Assembly (NCBI GenBank): GCA_037953745.1
Contig: JBAKBP010010334.1
Span: 1-64,000, forward strand
DNA length: 64,000 nucleotides
DNA from: Lithodes maja
Taxonomy: Eukaryota; Arthropoda; Malacostraca; Decapoda; Lithodidae
Reading direction: 5' to 3'
Position 1 is the first letter of the stretch, and every line of letters begins with the position of its first letter. A program made the position numbers and the translations under genes. The notes below the pieces were generated by a model. That model saw nothing but the letters and a program-made list of their open reading frames with translations. It was not told where the DNA came from and did no database searches. This document shows positions 45,169-55,204 of the stretch, piece by piece.

Positions 45169-46096
45169 GAATGGAGAGCAGTCAAAAGTGGTGTCCCCCA
45201 GGGATCTGAATTAGGTCCTCTGTTGTTTGTTATATACATAAATGACCTTGATTTAGGTATAACTAGTAGGATAAGTAAATTTGCAGACGATACCAAAATG
45301 GGGAGACAAATTGATTCAGATAGAGATATAGAGTGCCTCCAAAGGGATCTAGATACCTTACACAAATGGTCAGTAAATTGGCAGATGAAGTTTAACATTG
45401 ACAAATGCAAGGTATTAAAGATAGGGAAGATGCATACAAATGTTAAATATAAACTAGCTAATATGGAATTACAAAACTCAGATTGTGAGAAAGATCTAGG
45501 TGTGTTTGTTAGGAATGATTTGAAGCCTAGAAAACTGTGTATAAGCGTTCGTAACAAAGCAAACAGGATTCTCGGGTTCATCTCTAGGAGTGTGAGTAAC
45601 AGAACTGCTGATGTTATCTTAAAACTTTACTTGTCATTAGTGAGACCCCATATGGATTATGCTATTATATTTTGGTGTCCTTATTACAGAATGGACATAG
45701 ATTCATTGGAGAGAGTACAACGTAGAATGACAAAAATTATCCATAATATTAGAAATCTTCCGTATGAAGAGAGATTGAAGAAATTAGGTTTACATTCGTT
45801 AAAGAGACGCAGAGTTAGAGGGGACATGATAGAGGTATTCAAGTGGGTTAGTGGGATTAATAAAGGGGACATGAAAAATGTACTAAAGTTCAGTGATAGC
45901 GAAAGAACTGAAAGAACTCTTACAAATGGTTTCAAATTAGATAAATTTAGTTTCAAGAAAGATATAGGCAAATATTGGTTTGGTAACAGTTGTGGATAGG
46001 TGGAATAGGCTGCCAAGTGCTATAGTGGGATCAAGAACGATAGGGAGCTTTAAGATAAAACTAGATAGGTATATGGACGAGATGAGTTGGGTGTGA
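45169..46096 (+). pseudogene. CR1 ORF2: RT palm, thumb and C-terminus
   Basis: Resumes with SGVPQGSELGPLLF and FADDTKM (near 45280), then KDLGVFVRND, LVRPHMDYA, LERVQRRMTKII and RRVRGDMIEVFKWV, typical CR1 C-terminal motifs. A frameshift near 45985 is needed to reach the final WNRLP stretch and stop at 46094-46096. Confidence 0.9.
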
Positions 46097-46299
46097 GGGG
46101 GATCTGTCAGGTCTGGGCCAGGTGTGGGCCTCTGCAGACCCCCGTTTTTCTGACCTCTGACCGTTTCGGTGAGGTCAGTCCTAATGGTGTTTTTAAGCTG
46201 GGTTTATAATTAGGCCTTATAATTAGGGTTGGGTGTGACAGAGATCTGCCTTGTGTAGGCCAATCGGCTTTCTGCAGACTCCATTTTCTTATGTTCTTA
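46097..46299 (+). other. CR1 3' UTR
   Basis: Contains inverted text around TCTGCAGAC / GTCTGCAGA and ends TTCTTATGTTCTTA, a CR1-style 3' end. Confidence 0.7.
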
Positions 46300-47523
46300 T
46301 TGAAGAATAAACTCATACAATGAAGAATAATTAAATAAGCCACTATGTAGGGCTGAACATCGCCTCGCTGCGGTTTAAGCGTGGTGAAGGATTGACTGGA
46401 ATAGTTAAGTCAATGATAAATAAGTTGAACGGAGAGCAAGGCTTAGACACAAATCTGTTAACGCAGCTCTACACTCTAAGAGACGCACTTAGAACTCTCT
46501 CTGTATACACTTTATCTTGTAATCACGTACCCAGCTAACAATAGACACAATATTAAGATCTGCTGGGTGTTCACAAGAGTTACGTGTAGAGCGTTGTATA
46601 TAAATCCCGAATGAAAATATGTAAAGCTCTGATCTAGAATATAAGATATATTCACAGAATTATACATACATTAATTCCTGCAAATAGACGTGTGTTGTTT
46701 CTCTCAATACGAGTGGTGATAGCAAGTAAGAAGAGAATCGACAATCTCTGGTATTTACGTTAAATGGAACACTGCATATCTTAAAAACCCTTTGCAATAT
46801 CTAAATCAAAACATTTTACACAACGAGAAGCACTTAAGTTTTGGGGTAGAGGTATAGGTGACGTGGCCCAAGAGAGATCTGGTCAGACATAGTAACCAGG
46901 TTTGAAGTAGGTCAAGGGGGAGTCCTAAGACACATGACGTAGGTCCAGGGAGAAGTCCCAGACACACACACTCTCCCACAAGTAGCCTAGCTGCTCCTCG
47001 GGACACACCTCAGTCGTGTACTTTTAAGGGGAGAATGGCTAGCCCCATACGGAAATACTACCACAATCGAGATCTGAAGGATGGCTGCGTACAGATTACA
47101 GACCGTCGTGAGATTGTGTGCTCATTAGCCTCGATTGTTGCCTGATGAACCATGGTTCGGTGAGGTGATATTACGATTTAATTTCTAGTCACGGGTATAG
47201 CTTCTCAAGGTAAAAAGGTAATGAGGAATCTAGTTTTTAAATATTGCTCCGGTTATTAACAAGTCTTAAAATTATAATGTATACATGGTTATATAGGTAA
47301 ACCCATTCTTTATTTATTACCAATAAATCGTATGAAGTAATGGTGTATGGGAACTTGTGAGAATTTATTAATTGATTATTGTATTTTTAGGCCTTATTTG
47401 GTAATTGTTACAAAACATCTTTATTAGGAAGGAAATAAGAAAGATAGTGCTTGTCCCTTCTCTGCATTGTTGCTGCGGTGGTCGTGGTAAAGCTGCATGG
47501 AGAAATAGGGAGGGGATTGATGC
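46300..47523. other. Unassigned AT-rich DNA
   Basis: No gene or known repeat recognised. Two GAAGAATAA copies flank 46303-46330, near the CR1 end, and could be remnants of its target site. Confidence 0.4.
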
Positions 47524-47757
47524 TTAACTCCTTCAGACTCATATGACGCAGAGGTTGCCAGATTAGCAATAAGAAATAGAGTTCTCTCACTCTTATAATT
47601 ACCTCTCCAAAATTCGTTTTCTGCCCACAGCTTACTCAAAGACAACTGCATAGGTTGAAGTAACTAAACTAAAGGTTTCTAAATACCCCTGATGGTAACA
47701 AAGACTTTAAAGTATCCCCAATAGGCTCAAAATTGCGTCATATGTCGGAGAGGGTTA
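47524..47757 (-). mobile_element. TTAA MITE (family A, copy 2, reversed)
   Basis: 234 bp, reverse complement of 32749-32983 with scattered differences. TTAA at both edges. Confidence 0.9.
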
Positions 47758-48051
47758 AGGGGAGGGCACACCTATATATGCAAAGCTCCCCAAAATCCAT
47801 GTTTGTGTTAATTTCCCATTGCCATCTGTATTTCTGTAGTCTATTCTATACTCAAACAATCTTTCATTTATAAATTTGGAAAAATAGCTGTTTAATAAAT
47901 ATTTCTTTGTTTGTTCTAGTATATCGGTGTAAAAAAACAATAATATCGGAAACTAATAATTTTTTGCATTGACGAACCTACACTAGATCCCAATAATCAA
48001 CCATGAGGCAATCCCATATTGAGCTTTAGAAGGTTGAAAAAAAAAAATAAT
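47758..48051. other. Unassigned AT-rich spacer
   Basis: Nothing recognised. Confidence 0.35.
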
Positions 48052-48137
48052 TTAACCCCTAAAGAGCGGCGCCCGGCTATAGCCGGGCACCAATTTGCAT
48101 AAAGTTACAAGCATTATTAAGGCTTTTAAAGGGTTAA
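48052..48137. mobile_element. Very short TTAA element (family F)
   Basis: 86 bp from TTAACCCCTAAAGAGC to TTAAAGGGTTAA with a CCCGGCTATAGCCGGG palindrome near 48073. Short imperfect terminal similarity. Confidence 0.5.
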
Positions 48138-48433
48138 AATAGAGTGCAAATGGCCGGGAGCGCAGCGGGCCACACGTCCGACTCCCAGGGCCTACCGCCG
48201 CCCACTGACTCACCCTCCCTGTGTTCTCGAGAGGCCGGCAGTGTAGCCAGTAGTGAGCGTAGCTGGAAAAAATTTGCCGCTATACGCTAAACTCCCATGT
48301 TGGTGGTACCACTGCCTGAGACCGACGAGTGCTATGTAGCTCGTTCTGGTCTCATTTTGAAGCTTTTAGCGCCTAGTTTTTTGCTGAATACATTTCTTTT
48401 CATGCAGATACTTGATTTATCATTCAGGAGGAC

Positions 48434-48721
48434 ATGAATATGCCCAAAATAGCCCAAAAAAAACCCGCTCGTGAAGTGTTAAAGCAGTTGAGCGAATTCC
48501 GTGAAAACAGATTCGACCACAAAAGCTATAATCGTCATAAATTAATTTGCTCTCGTCAAATGAGTCCTATATTATCGTGTAACAAGTGTGCAAAATATGG
48601 AGGAAATCGTGCAAACATAGTAGGTGTCATGTATCAAGAAAGTGAAAAATACACACTTTCAGGAACGAACGATTGTGTTATGTTTTGCTATATTATTTGT
48701 TATTATATGAAGAGGAAATGA
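48434..48721 (+). CDS. Unrecognised 95-codon ORF
   Basis: Basic, with several Cys (two in a CNKC arrangement near residue 49-52). The sequence before it (48150-48330) is GC-richer than its surroundings. Not recognised; it could be a transposon zinc-binding fragment (a CX2C start without the partner) or chance. No splice or promoter evidence. Confidence 0.2.
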   Translation: MNMPKIAQKKPAREVLKQLSEFRENRFDHKSYNRHKLICSRQMSPILSCNKCAKYGGNRANIVGVMYQESEKYTLSGTNDCVMFCYIICYYMKRK

Positions 48722-48741
48722 AGGAGACATGTTCTGAGTGA

Positions 48742-48893
48742 GACCTTGGGGTGGTCATTGACGCCAAACTGAGTTTCACCTAACATGTAGCCAAGAAAAT
48801 ATATAAAGCCAACAGACTAGTGGGCCTCATATGGAGGATGTTCTGTACCCTGAACGAGGAAAGTTTCAAGCCATTGTATAAAGCCCATACCGG
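48742..48893 (+). pseudogene. Small LINE RT fragment
   Basis: About 50 codons of a LINE RT thumb region: DLGVVIDAKLSFT, one stop, then KIYKANRLVGLIWRMF and FKPLYKA. 5' and 3' parts are missing. Confidence 0.7.
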
Positions 48894-49186
48894 TGGTTAG
48901 TTAGGGATCTAGAAATAGCGAGATAAGAATTTTCAGTTGCATGATCTTGCCTCATGGCTGTCTAACTCAGAGTGACAGTGAGATATCTAATCCGGTTGTA
49001 TTTATTTATATATTTATTTACCTTTGTCTGTGCTTTCTCGCTGACGTTATACACATGCAACATTTGAGGGTACTTCAAGGGGGGAGGTGATAAAGTGTTT
49101 TTGACTGTTATTACATGAATATATAACTAGTTTCAGCATGACCAAGGTAAAACAAAACAAAACAAAATAATACAGATGACAGTCGG
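48894..49186. other. Unassigned AT-rich DNA
   Basis: Nothing recognised apart from a short AAAAC-type run near 49150. Confidence 0.4.
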
Positions 49187-49267
49187 TATATATATATATA
49201 TATACCGTATATATATATATATACCGTGTATATATATATATATACCGTATATATATATATATATACC

Positions 49268-49316
<49 letters not shown>
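49187..49316. repeat. (TA)n microsatellite with periodic ACCGTA interruptions
   Basis: Blocks of about 20 bp of TA separated by ACCGTA or ACCGTG at least four times, then a pure TA tract. This gives a higher-order repeat. Frames through it are artefacts. Confidence 0.95.
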
Positions 49317-49319
<3 letters not shown>

Positions 49320-49623
49320 CACACACACACAATACAATGGTTTCGTCTGCGCGTAAAAGAAACATCGATCCATGATTAAACATTCCACGTCCCAACTCTT
49401 AAGGTCGAGTATAGCCAGTATATAACATCAGGTGTCAGCTGCTTCATTAACCTTTCTCAAGTTAGTTTGTCAGTAATGCGCCTTGGGACAAAAAATCAGT
49501 GAACAATTTAAAAAGGAGCAGTTATAATACCTTTTTTACCAGCAATTATCAATCCGTAGTAAATTTCTGATAGTATTTCAGAATGAAATTGTATTTTTAC
49601 CTGGAATTAGAGTGTAGGAAGAT

Positions 49624-49765
49624 ATTATGTTCCCTCCACCAACCGACTTTACTCCTAAGCTTAATTAATGAAATCAACAAATACATGTGCCAGTCCAGGG
49701 ATTCGAACCTAGGATACTCACACCGAAATTCAGTGCATTTATCCATTGCGCTATGAAGACAATAT
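49624..49765 (-). repeat. tRNA-like repeat (copy 1)
   Basis: On the minus strand a tRNA-like block (49687-49760) has an A box in TAGCGCAATGG and a B box in GGTTCGAATCCC. The layout recalls tRNA-Arg, but stems are imperfect. It shares both flanks with 51255-51500, including CTCCACCAACCGACTTTACT on the left. Confidence 0.7.
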
Positions 49766-49816
49766 TTTATAGGTGGATGATCATATAAACTTAAATTATA
49801 GTCATCCAGAAGGAGA

Positions 49817-49903
49817 AATGTGGTAGTGATTGCCGTTAATATGGTAGTGATTGCCGTTAATGTGGTAGTGATTGCCGTTAATGTGGTAGTGATTGCCGTT
49901 AAT
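49817..49903 (+). repeat. 21-bp tandem repeat, four units
   Basis: Unit GTGGTAGTGATTGCCGTTAAT with G/A variation at one position. Confidence 0.95.
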
Positions 49904-49957
49904 ATGTTTGGTGTAACTTGTTGACTGGTCTGGTGTGTGGTTCGTGCACTGCGTCAA

Positions 49958-50166
49958 GCCGGTATCACACGAGCGCTTTTTCACTAAACATTTATCCTCA
50001 ACACTGGTCTGGCAGCTCATGAGGTCAACATTTATATTATTTCGGTTACCTAAACTCATCTACCATCAGTCTAGTTTCCGACACCAGTGTAAAATAGTCC
50101 AGAAATGTTGTCAGAAATATGTTGATCATCGAATGTTGACTATAAAAGCTCTCGTGTGATACCGGC
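49958..50166. mobile_element. 209-bp MITE with 16-bp-plus inverted ends
   Basis: Ends GCCGGTATCACACGAG inverted, with similarity continuing through GCTTTT. Interior noncoding. Flanks do not show a clear duplication, so the superfamily is unassigned. Confidence 0.8.
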
Positions 50167-50223
50167 ATAACTCTGGTCCATACAGTACTGGATGACATGA
50201 GGGATATATGCCTCGGAATGGAT

Positions 50224-50607
50224 ATATTAGGTTAGGTTAGGTTAATCAAATATTGGACTAGATATTAGTCCATCAGGCGCCTGGCCCGGGGAGACGATTA
50301 ATATGAAGGGTGTGCCTGGAAGTGTGGTGGGAGGGCTTGTGGCTTTGGCTCCGCTGCATGTCTGCCTGCCGAGATCGGAACCTTTCCGGGTGGTCAGGGG
50401 CCGGGGGAGTGCTGGAGCGACCTTGGTAGCCCTGGTCTCTGGGTCTTCTCCTGGGTGACCTGGATGTGTGAGAGTTTGTGTTTTTTATCTGTGTTTATTT
50501 TTTGTTTTATGTTGTTTTTGTGTTTTCCCTGTTCTTGCTCTGTCTTGAGTCGGCTTCCCCCAAAATGGGGATTGGGCCTGAGCATATAGATAGATAGATA
50601 GATAGTT
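50224..50607 (+). mobile_element. LINE/SINE 3' end with (ATAG)n tail
   Basis: GC-rich segment (50277-50580) followed by a clean (ATAG)5-6 tail. The tail type matches the RTE LINE at 18026, but the body does not obviously match it. Preceded by GGTTAGGTTAGGTTA. Confidence 0.5.
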
Positions 50608-51254
50608 TTTCGGGGGCAGGGCATAAATTCTCACGCATGCGCAGATGGTGAGTTTTGGACAGGTTTTAGAGCTACCTACATGGCCTCATGTGTTGGCGGT
50701 CACTTGGTTATCGACTATCTGGTTGAGAAGGTAAGGCACAGGATGGCTCTCTCATCATCCACTCTTGTACGGTCGCCCTAATAAGTCATGTCCCAGCTGT
50801 CTTTACGTTTGGATTGCTCTGTGCTGTATTAATGTCTGTCAGATGTTGAATAGGGTGGTTAAGTGTAGGAACACGTTTGAATATTTCACTCGATATGAAG
50901 AAATTAAACTTATATATTGATACCAATTATTGATAAAAACCTATTTGGTGCCGAGCCATCACTTATTAGCGCGATTGTACACTGTAAATATCCAAATACT
51001 TGACAAACTTCTATACAATCATTGGGTATATTGATAGTGATTTACCGTTCTATCCATATATTGATGGGTTTATTACTACCAATATATCTTTGGGTTTGTC
51101 TTTAGGGACACTATTACTACCACACTCATACCTTCATCAAAACCATAACATTGTGTGTGTGTGTTTTTTTTTATTGTTTTATTTAATTATTAATTTTATT
51201 TTTTTATGTTTACCCTTTCAGCATACGATGACGCGTTTTAATTGTTTTCCTTAA
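50608..51254. other. Unassigned DNA
   Basis: No gene recognised. A short TG/T-rich run lies near 51150-51210. Confidence 0.4.
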
Positions 51255-51500
51255 TGATTATGTTACCTCCACCAACCGACTTTACTCCTAAACTCAATTA
51301 ATGAAATCAACAAATACATGTGGCAGTCCAGGGATTCGAACCTAGGATGCTCACACCGAAATTCAGTGCATTTATCCACTGCGCTATGAAGACAGTTAAA
51401 GAAAGGTGGACAAGCCTACGATTTATTATGCAGTTTCGAATCTTTCATATCAATCTAAGCATGTACACACTTTCCAACTGCACTATCATAGGCTATGGAT
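51255..51500 (-). repeat. tRNA-like repeat (copy 2)
   Basis: tRNA-like block at 51320-51393, almost identical to copy 1. A ~100-bp region to its right is shared in diverged form with 52411-52500 and 54301-54365. The left flank block TTATGTTACCTCCACCAACC recurs at 51583, about 327 bp on. Confidence 0.7.
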
Positions 51501-51655
51501 AGATGAATGGAAGGAGTAATTAATGAGGCCTTAACCCTTAGGAAGGCCTCTCTATAAACTACCCCTGAACCTGAATGAATTATTATGTTACCTCCACCAA
51601 CCGACTTTACTGCTAATTATACATTAATTATAACATTATACGATTTTAGTAGCTC

Positions 51656-52031
51656 TTAAGGGGGTTCCCGGATTTATTTGTATCTCTCTCTCATTTTCTC
51701 TTTCCCTGGCTTGTATCCATTCGGCCCCATTCAGCCAACTGTTTTAAGACTTTTATCCCCATCCCGGCGTTGATTTTTTCCTGGCGAGCGATAGCGAGCC
51801 AGCATTGAATGGAGAAATCCGGCTTTGCCGGAGAATTTTTTCTATCGAAAAATTTACAAATTTAGCTTGCTGTTATAACTAAATTATATGAATGCTGGCT
51901 CGCTACCGCTCGCCAGGAAAGTATTGACACCTGGATGGGGGTAAACGTCTTAAAACAGTAGGCTGAATGGGGCCGAATGGATACAAGCCAAAGAGAGAGG
52001 GAGAGAAAGAAAGCGAGGTGGGCTCCCTTAA
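51656..52031. mobile_element. TTAA-bounded foldback MITE (family R, copy 2)
   Basis: 376 bp, TTAAGGGGG...GCTCCCTTAA. Same arms as 7215-7604 with a 30-40 bp central spacer. Confidence 0.88.
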
Positions 52032-52187
52032 AAAAACATTTAGTACAGAGAAGAGGTAAATTCTACCTTAATTGGCAATCTACCTTTAGACTATTTTCCA
52101 AAGCAAATCATAATCCTTATCTAACAGCTCGAATACAATAGGTAATAAAATGTTGACGCCAATAAGATAACATTTAACTTTTCATCA

Positions 52188-52245
52188 ACTCATTCAGTAC
52201 CGGTGTGAGGCGCTAGAGTAACACCGTGACAGAGTGGCAGGTTAA
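52188..52245 (-). mobile_element. Fragment of TTAA MITE family D
   Basis: Matches, inverted, the left end of 53951-54190 (shared ACACCGTGACAGA and CAGGTTAA text). The rest is missing. Confidence 0.65.
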
Positions 52246-52299
52246 AACAGCCCATATGCCTTATATTAATGTTTTTATTAATTTCACCACAACACCAAA

Positions 52300-52500
52300 T
52301 ACCTCCAATGAAAGCATATTGTATATTATGTGATCCACCAGGATTCGAACCCGGGTTATAACACACAGATTTGTTGACACCTTAACCATTACACCACCAA
52401 GGTTAAAGGTTTATGCACACGCCTACGACTTATTATCCATTCTCGAATACTGGATATTAATCTAATCATGTTCATATTCCCACCGCACTATGGTAGCCTA
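52300..52500 (-). repeat. tRNA-like repeat (copy 3)
   Basis: Minus-strand tRNA-like block at 52331-52410 with A box GGTGTAATGGTTA and B box GGGTTCGAATCC. Different tRNA sequence from copies 1-2 but a related right flank. Confidence 0.65.
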
Positions 52501-52560
52501 ATGTTTAAGTGAGTGGAACGAATATTCATGGGGCACAGATAATTTAGAACGGCTGTAATC

Positions 52561-52816
52561 ACGACTGTATTTCGATATATTTTACTTAATGTTATTGTAT
52601 TCGGTTAGGTTGGTTAGGTTAAGTTAGTAAATGCAATAACATTAAGTAAAAATCAACCGAAATAGAATCGTGGTTAGCGCCCCGGGAGCTGTTGCCTTCT
52701 ATAAGCAGATTCTATACTTTATCCCACCAAATTTGTGTTATAGTTATTTTCTGCATTAGTATTATTGTAAGTAGTGGTAGGTTATGCTCGCTAACGATAT
52801 ATCGAAATACAGTCGT
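52561..52816. mobile_element. Palindromic element with GGTTA-rich loop
   Basis: 20-bp inverted ends ACGACTGTATTTCGATATAT (52561-52580 and 52797-52816), plus an inner inverted pair (52581-52597 and 52634-52650) around a GGTTAGGTTGGTTAGGTTA loop. Noncoding. Confidence 0.7.
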
Positions 52817-52842
52817 AATTTAACTGATTTTGGTTATATATA

Positions 52843-53310
52843 AGGTCCGGGGTGCAGCTAGTGACTGTCATATTAAACCAATTATTATATATATATAAGG
52901 TCTGGGGTGCAGCTAGTGACTGTCATATTAAACCAATTATTATATATATAAGGTCTGGGGTGCAGCTAGTGACTGTCATATTAAACCAATTATTATATAT
53001 ATAAGGTCTGGGGTGCAGCTAGTGACTGTCATATTAAACCAATTATTATATATATAAGGTCTGGGGTGCAGCTAGTGACTGTCATATTAAACCAATTATT
53101 ATATATATAAGGTCTGGGGTGCAGCTAGTGACTGTCATATTAAACCAATTATTATATATATAAGGTCTGCGGTGCAGCTAGTGACTGTCATATTAAACCA
53201 ATTATTATATATATAAGGTCTGGGGTGCAGCTAGTGACCATATTAAACCAATTATTATATATATAAGGTCTGGGGTGCAGCTAGTGACTGTCATATTAAA
53301 CCAATCATTA
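52843..53310 (+). repeat. 53-bp tandem repeat, about nine units
   Basis: Unit starts GGTCTGGGGTGCAGCTAG and ends in a short TA run. Units are almost identical; one lacks 5 bp (near 53235). It runs directly into the 5' end of a LINE fragment. Confidence 0.95.
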
Positions 53311-53312
53311 TA

Positions 53313-53940
53313 CTACAAAAAAGAGCTGTCAGAATTATCAAATCGGCTCATTATAGACAGCATTCTCAACCCTTATTTAAATCTTTGCAATTATTAAGAT
53401 TTCCTGACTTCTATGTGTTCTGTATAGCTAAATCAATGTTTAAATTTATGTGATATATCGGTGATAGATGGTATGTTTATTGTCAATAGGGATATACATG
53501 CACATCATACAAGACAAAGGCACAAATTACATGTACCAGTGAGCAGAACAACGCTGATGACAAGAACATTTAGACATAAGGGAGTTGAAGTGTGGAATAG
53601 AATATCAATATTATTAGATACTCGGTGTAGTTATTCAACATTTAAGCGAACACTAAAATTGTACTTATTAGATAAATAAAAGCATTGCTTCGAATACTGA
53701 ATTATGTATGAATCTGGTGTGTGCTATAATTGGTACTTTTCAATTTTGTTCACTAATGCACGTGTTACTCCTTTTGCTGACCATATAAATATGTAATAAG
53801 GAATAAGAGGACATATATGCCACATGGCATCAAATCCTCATTGATGCAATTACCTATTTGTTATTATAAAGCCATACCTTTGTAATTGTACTCTAATTGT
53901 ATCGATAAACCATTTTGAATTGAATTGAATTGAATTTAAT
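53313..53940 (+). pseudogene. 5'-truncated LINE C-terminus with (TTGAA)n tail
   Basis: Codes for the post-RT region: LQKRAVRIIKSAHY at 53313, a stop/frameshift near 53449, then 53461-53679 with KGVEVWNRIS and SYSTFKRTLKLYLL motifs. A 3' UTR follows and a (GAATT)n-like tail at 53917-53936. Clade unresolved. Confidence 0.78.
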
Positions 53941-53950
53941 ATGAGCTGTG

Positions 53951-54190
53951 TTAACCTGTCATTCTGTCACGGTGTCACTCTAGCACTCACACCGGTCACA
54001 TCCTATTCATTATATTCTGGCAACTCTTAGACGGTTTTATTCAGCTTAGGAAGGATGTCTGCCCGTTAAAAGATTACAGACTATCTCAATTAATCCGTTT
54101 AGCTACCATATATCCTTCCGAAGCTTCATAAAATCTTCTATATGCAGTTGAAATAAAAACAAAATACGTCGCCGGTACTGTAAGGGTTAA
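53951..54190 (+). mobile_element. TTAA MITE (family D)
   Basis: 240 bp, TTAACCTGTCATTCTG...ACTGTAAGGGTTAA. The interior shares TTATTCAGCTTA and AAAATC(G/T)TCTA blocks with families B and C. Confidence 0.75.
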
Positions 54191-54199
54191 CTGCACTAA

Positions 54200-54365
54200 A
54201 CGTACTTTAATAAACTAATGGAAGCATATGGTCCTTCCGGGATTCGAACTCGGGACACCACACCCAGAACATAAGCACCTAAACCATTACACCACCAACA
54301 CCTGTTAAAGGTTGAGTACACGATCACGATTAATATCTATTTTCGAATTTTGGATATCAATCTAA
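54200..54365 (-). repeat. tRNA-like repeat (copy 4)
   Basis: tRNA-like block at 54230-54300 (minus), with A box GGTGTAATGGTTTAGG and B box GAGTTCGAATCCC. Right flank related to the other copies. Confidence 0.65.
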
Positions 54366-54829
54366 CTAGCAGGGGTACCCGGCATTACCCGGGTACCACC
54401 ACCACCACTACTACCATAATCACCATCATCAATCACTACTACGACAATCATCACAATACTACTACTAACATAATCACCGGCCGCGACCTCCCTGTGCGTG
54501 CCTCATTAAACGGCGACCTCGATTTCGGCCGCTAAATGACCTCCGATTTTGGATCTGACCTCATCCGTACCCCCATTTTGGGGGGCTGCGAACAACTTTC
54601 GTTCCATACACCTTTTCGATCGGAGGCCACCTTCTGCCCCAAACGGCCATTTTATTTTTTTATTTTTTTCAATTTCTGCCTCGAAACGACCTCCGATCGT
54701 GGCCTCGCCCCCTCTATGCCCTGACCCAGGTCAATTGACACCCACATGCAAAGTTTCAGCTCCCCAGGTCCAAAACTGCGGCCGCCTATTAAGAACACAC
54801 AGACACACGAACTGATTTAATAATATAGA
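54366..54829 (-). mobile_element. Non-autonomous Helitron (copy 1)
   Basis: On the minus strand it starts TCTATATTATTAAATC after a host A, and ends CTAG before a host T. A 9-bp-stem hairpin (GGTACCCGG/CCGGGTACC, 6-nt loop) lies about 8 nt before the end. These are the standard Helitron terminal signs. 464 bp, no Rep/helicase. A second copy is at 62679-63153. Confidence 0.88.
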
Positions 54830-55204
54830 TCTATTATACTCCGACCCAACTGCAATATGGGAAGCGTAATGTTTTAGTGAGAGGAAAGAACATTGAATGC
54901 CACACTGATCTAATCTTGCACTATATCAACACTGTACCACAAAGCTTTTATAACAAGTTAACCCTATTAGGTGCAGGGCGGGCCAATTTCGATCCTCCCT
55001 GTTTTACTCCATTAGTTTGTAGATTTTAAGACGTTTCACCTCATTAGTTTGGCGATTATAAGATGCTTCAACCCAATAAGGTGTCAATTTTTCCTGGGCG
55101 AGCGAAAGCGAGCCTGCAATTTGGGAGAAACCGGCCTCTGGCCGGGAAATTTTTCTACCGAAAAATGTACATATTTAGCTTGAATGGGGTCTGGGGGACG
55201 TTTT

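Larger units (their letters stand above)
17906..46299 (+). mobile_element. CR1-like LINE split by four nested insertions
   Basis: Segments of one LINE lie at about 17906-18025, 20748-20858, 26714-28894, 42681-43230 and 45169-46299, all on the plus strand and in the right order: ORF1, esterase, AP endonuclease, RT, C-terminus, 3' UTR. Together they total about 4.3 kb, near full length for CR1. The inserted elements are an RTE LINE, a Harbinger transposon, a BEL element and a poly(A) LINE. ORF2 carries several frameshifts and stops outside the insertions. The 3' end has the TTATGTTCTTA-type end common in CR1. The left boundary is approximate. Confidence 0.88.

Noticed and set aside
49802..50059. 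Frame with HINGNHY repeats
   Set aside because: Translation of the 21-bp tandem repeat.
50224..50245. Interstitial telomere
   Set aside because: Only about three GGTTA units; too short to distinguish from chance.
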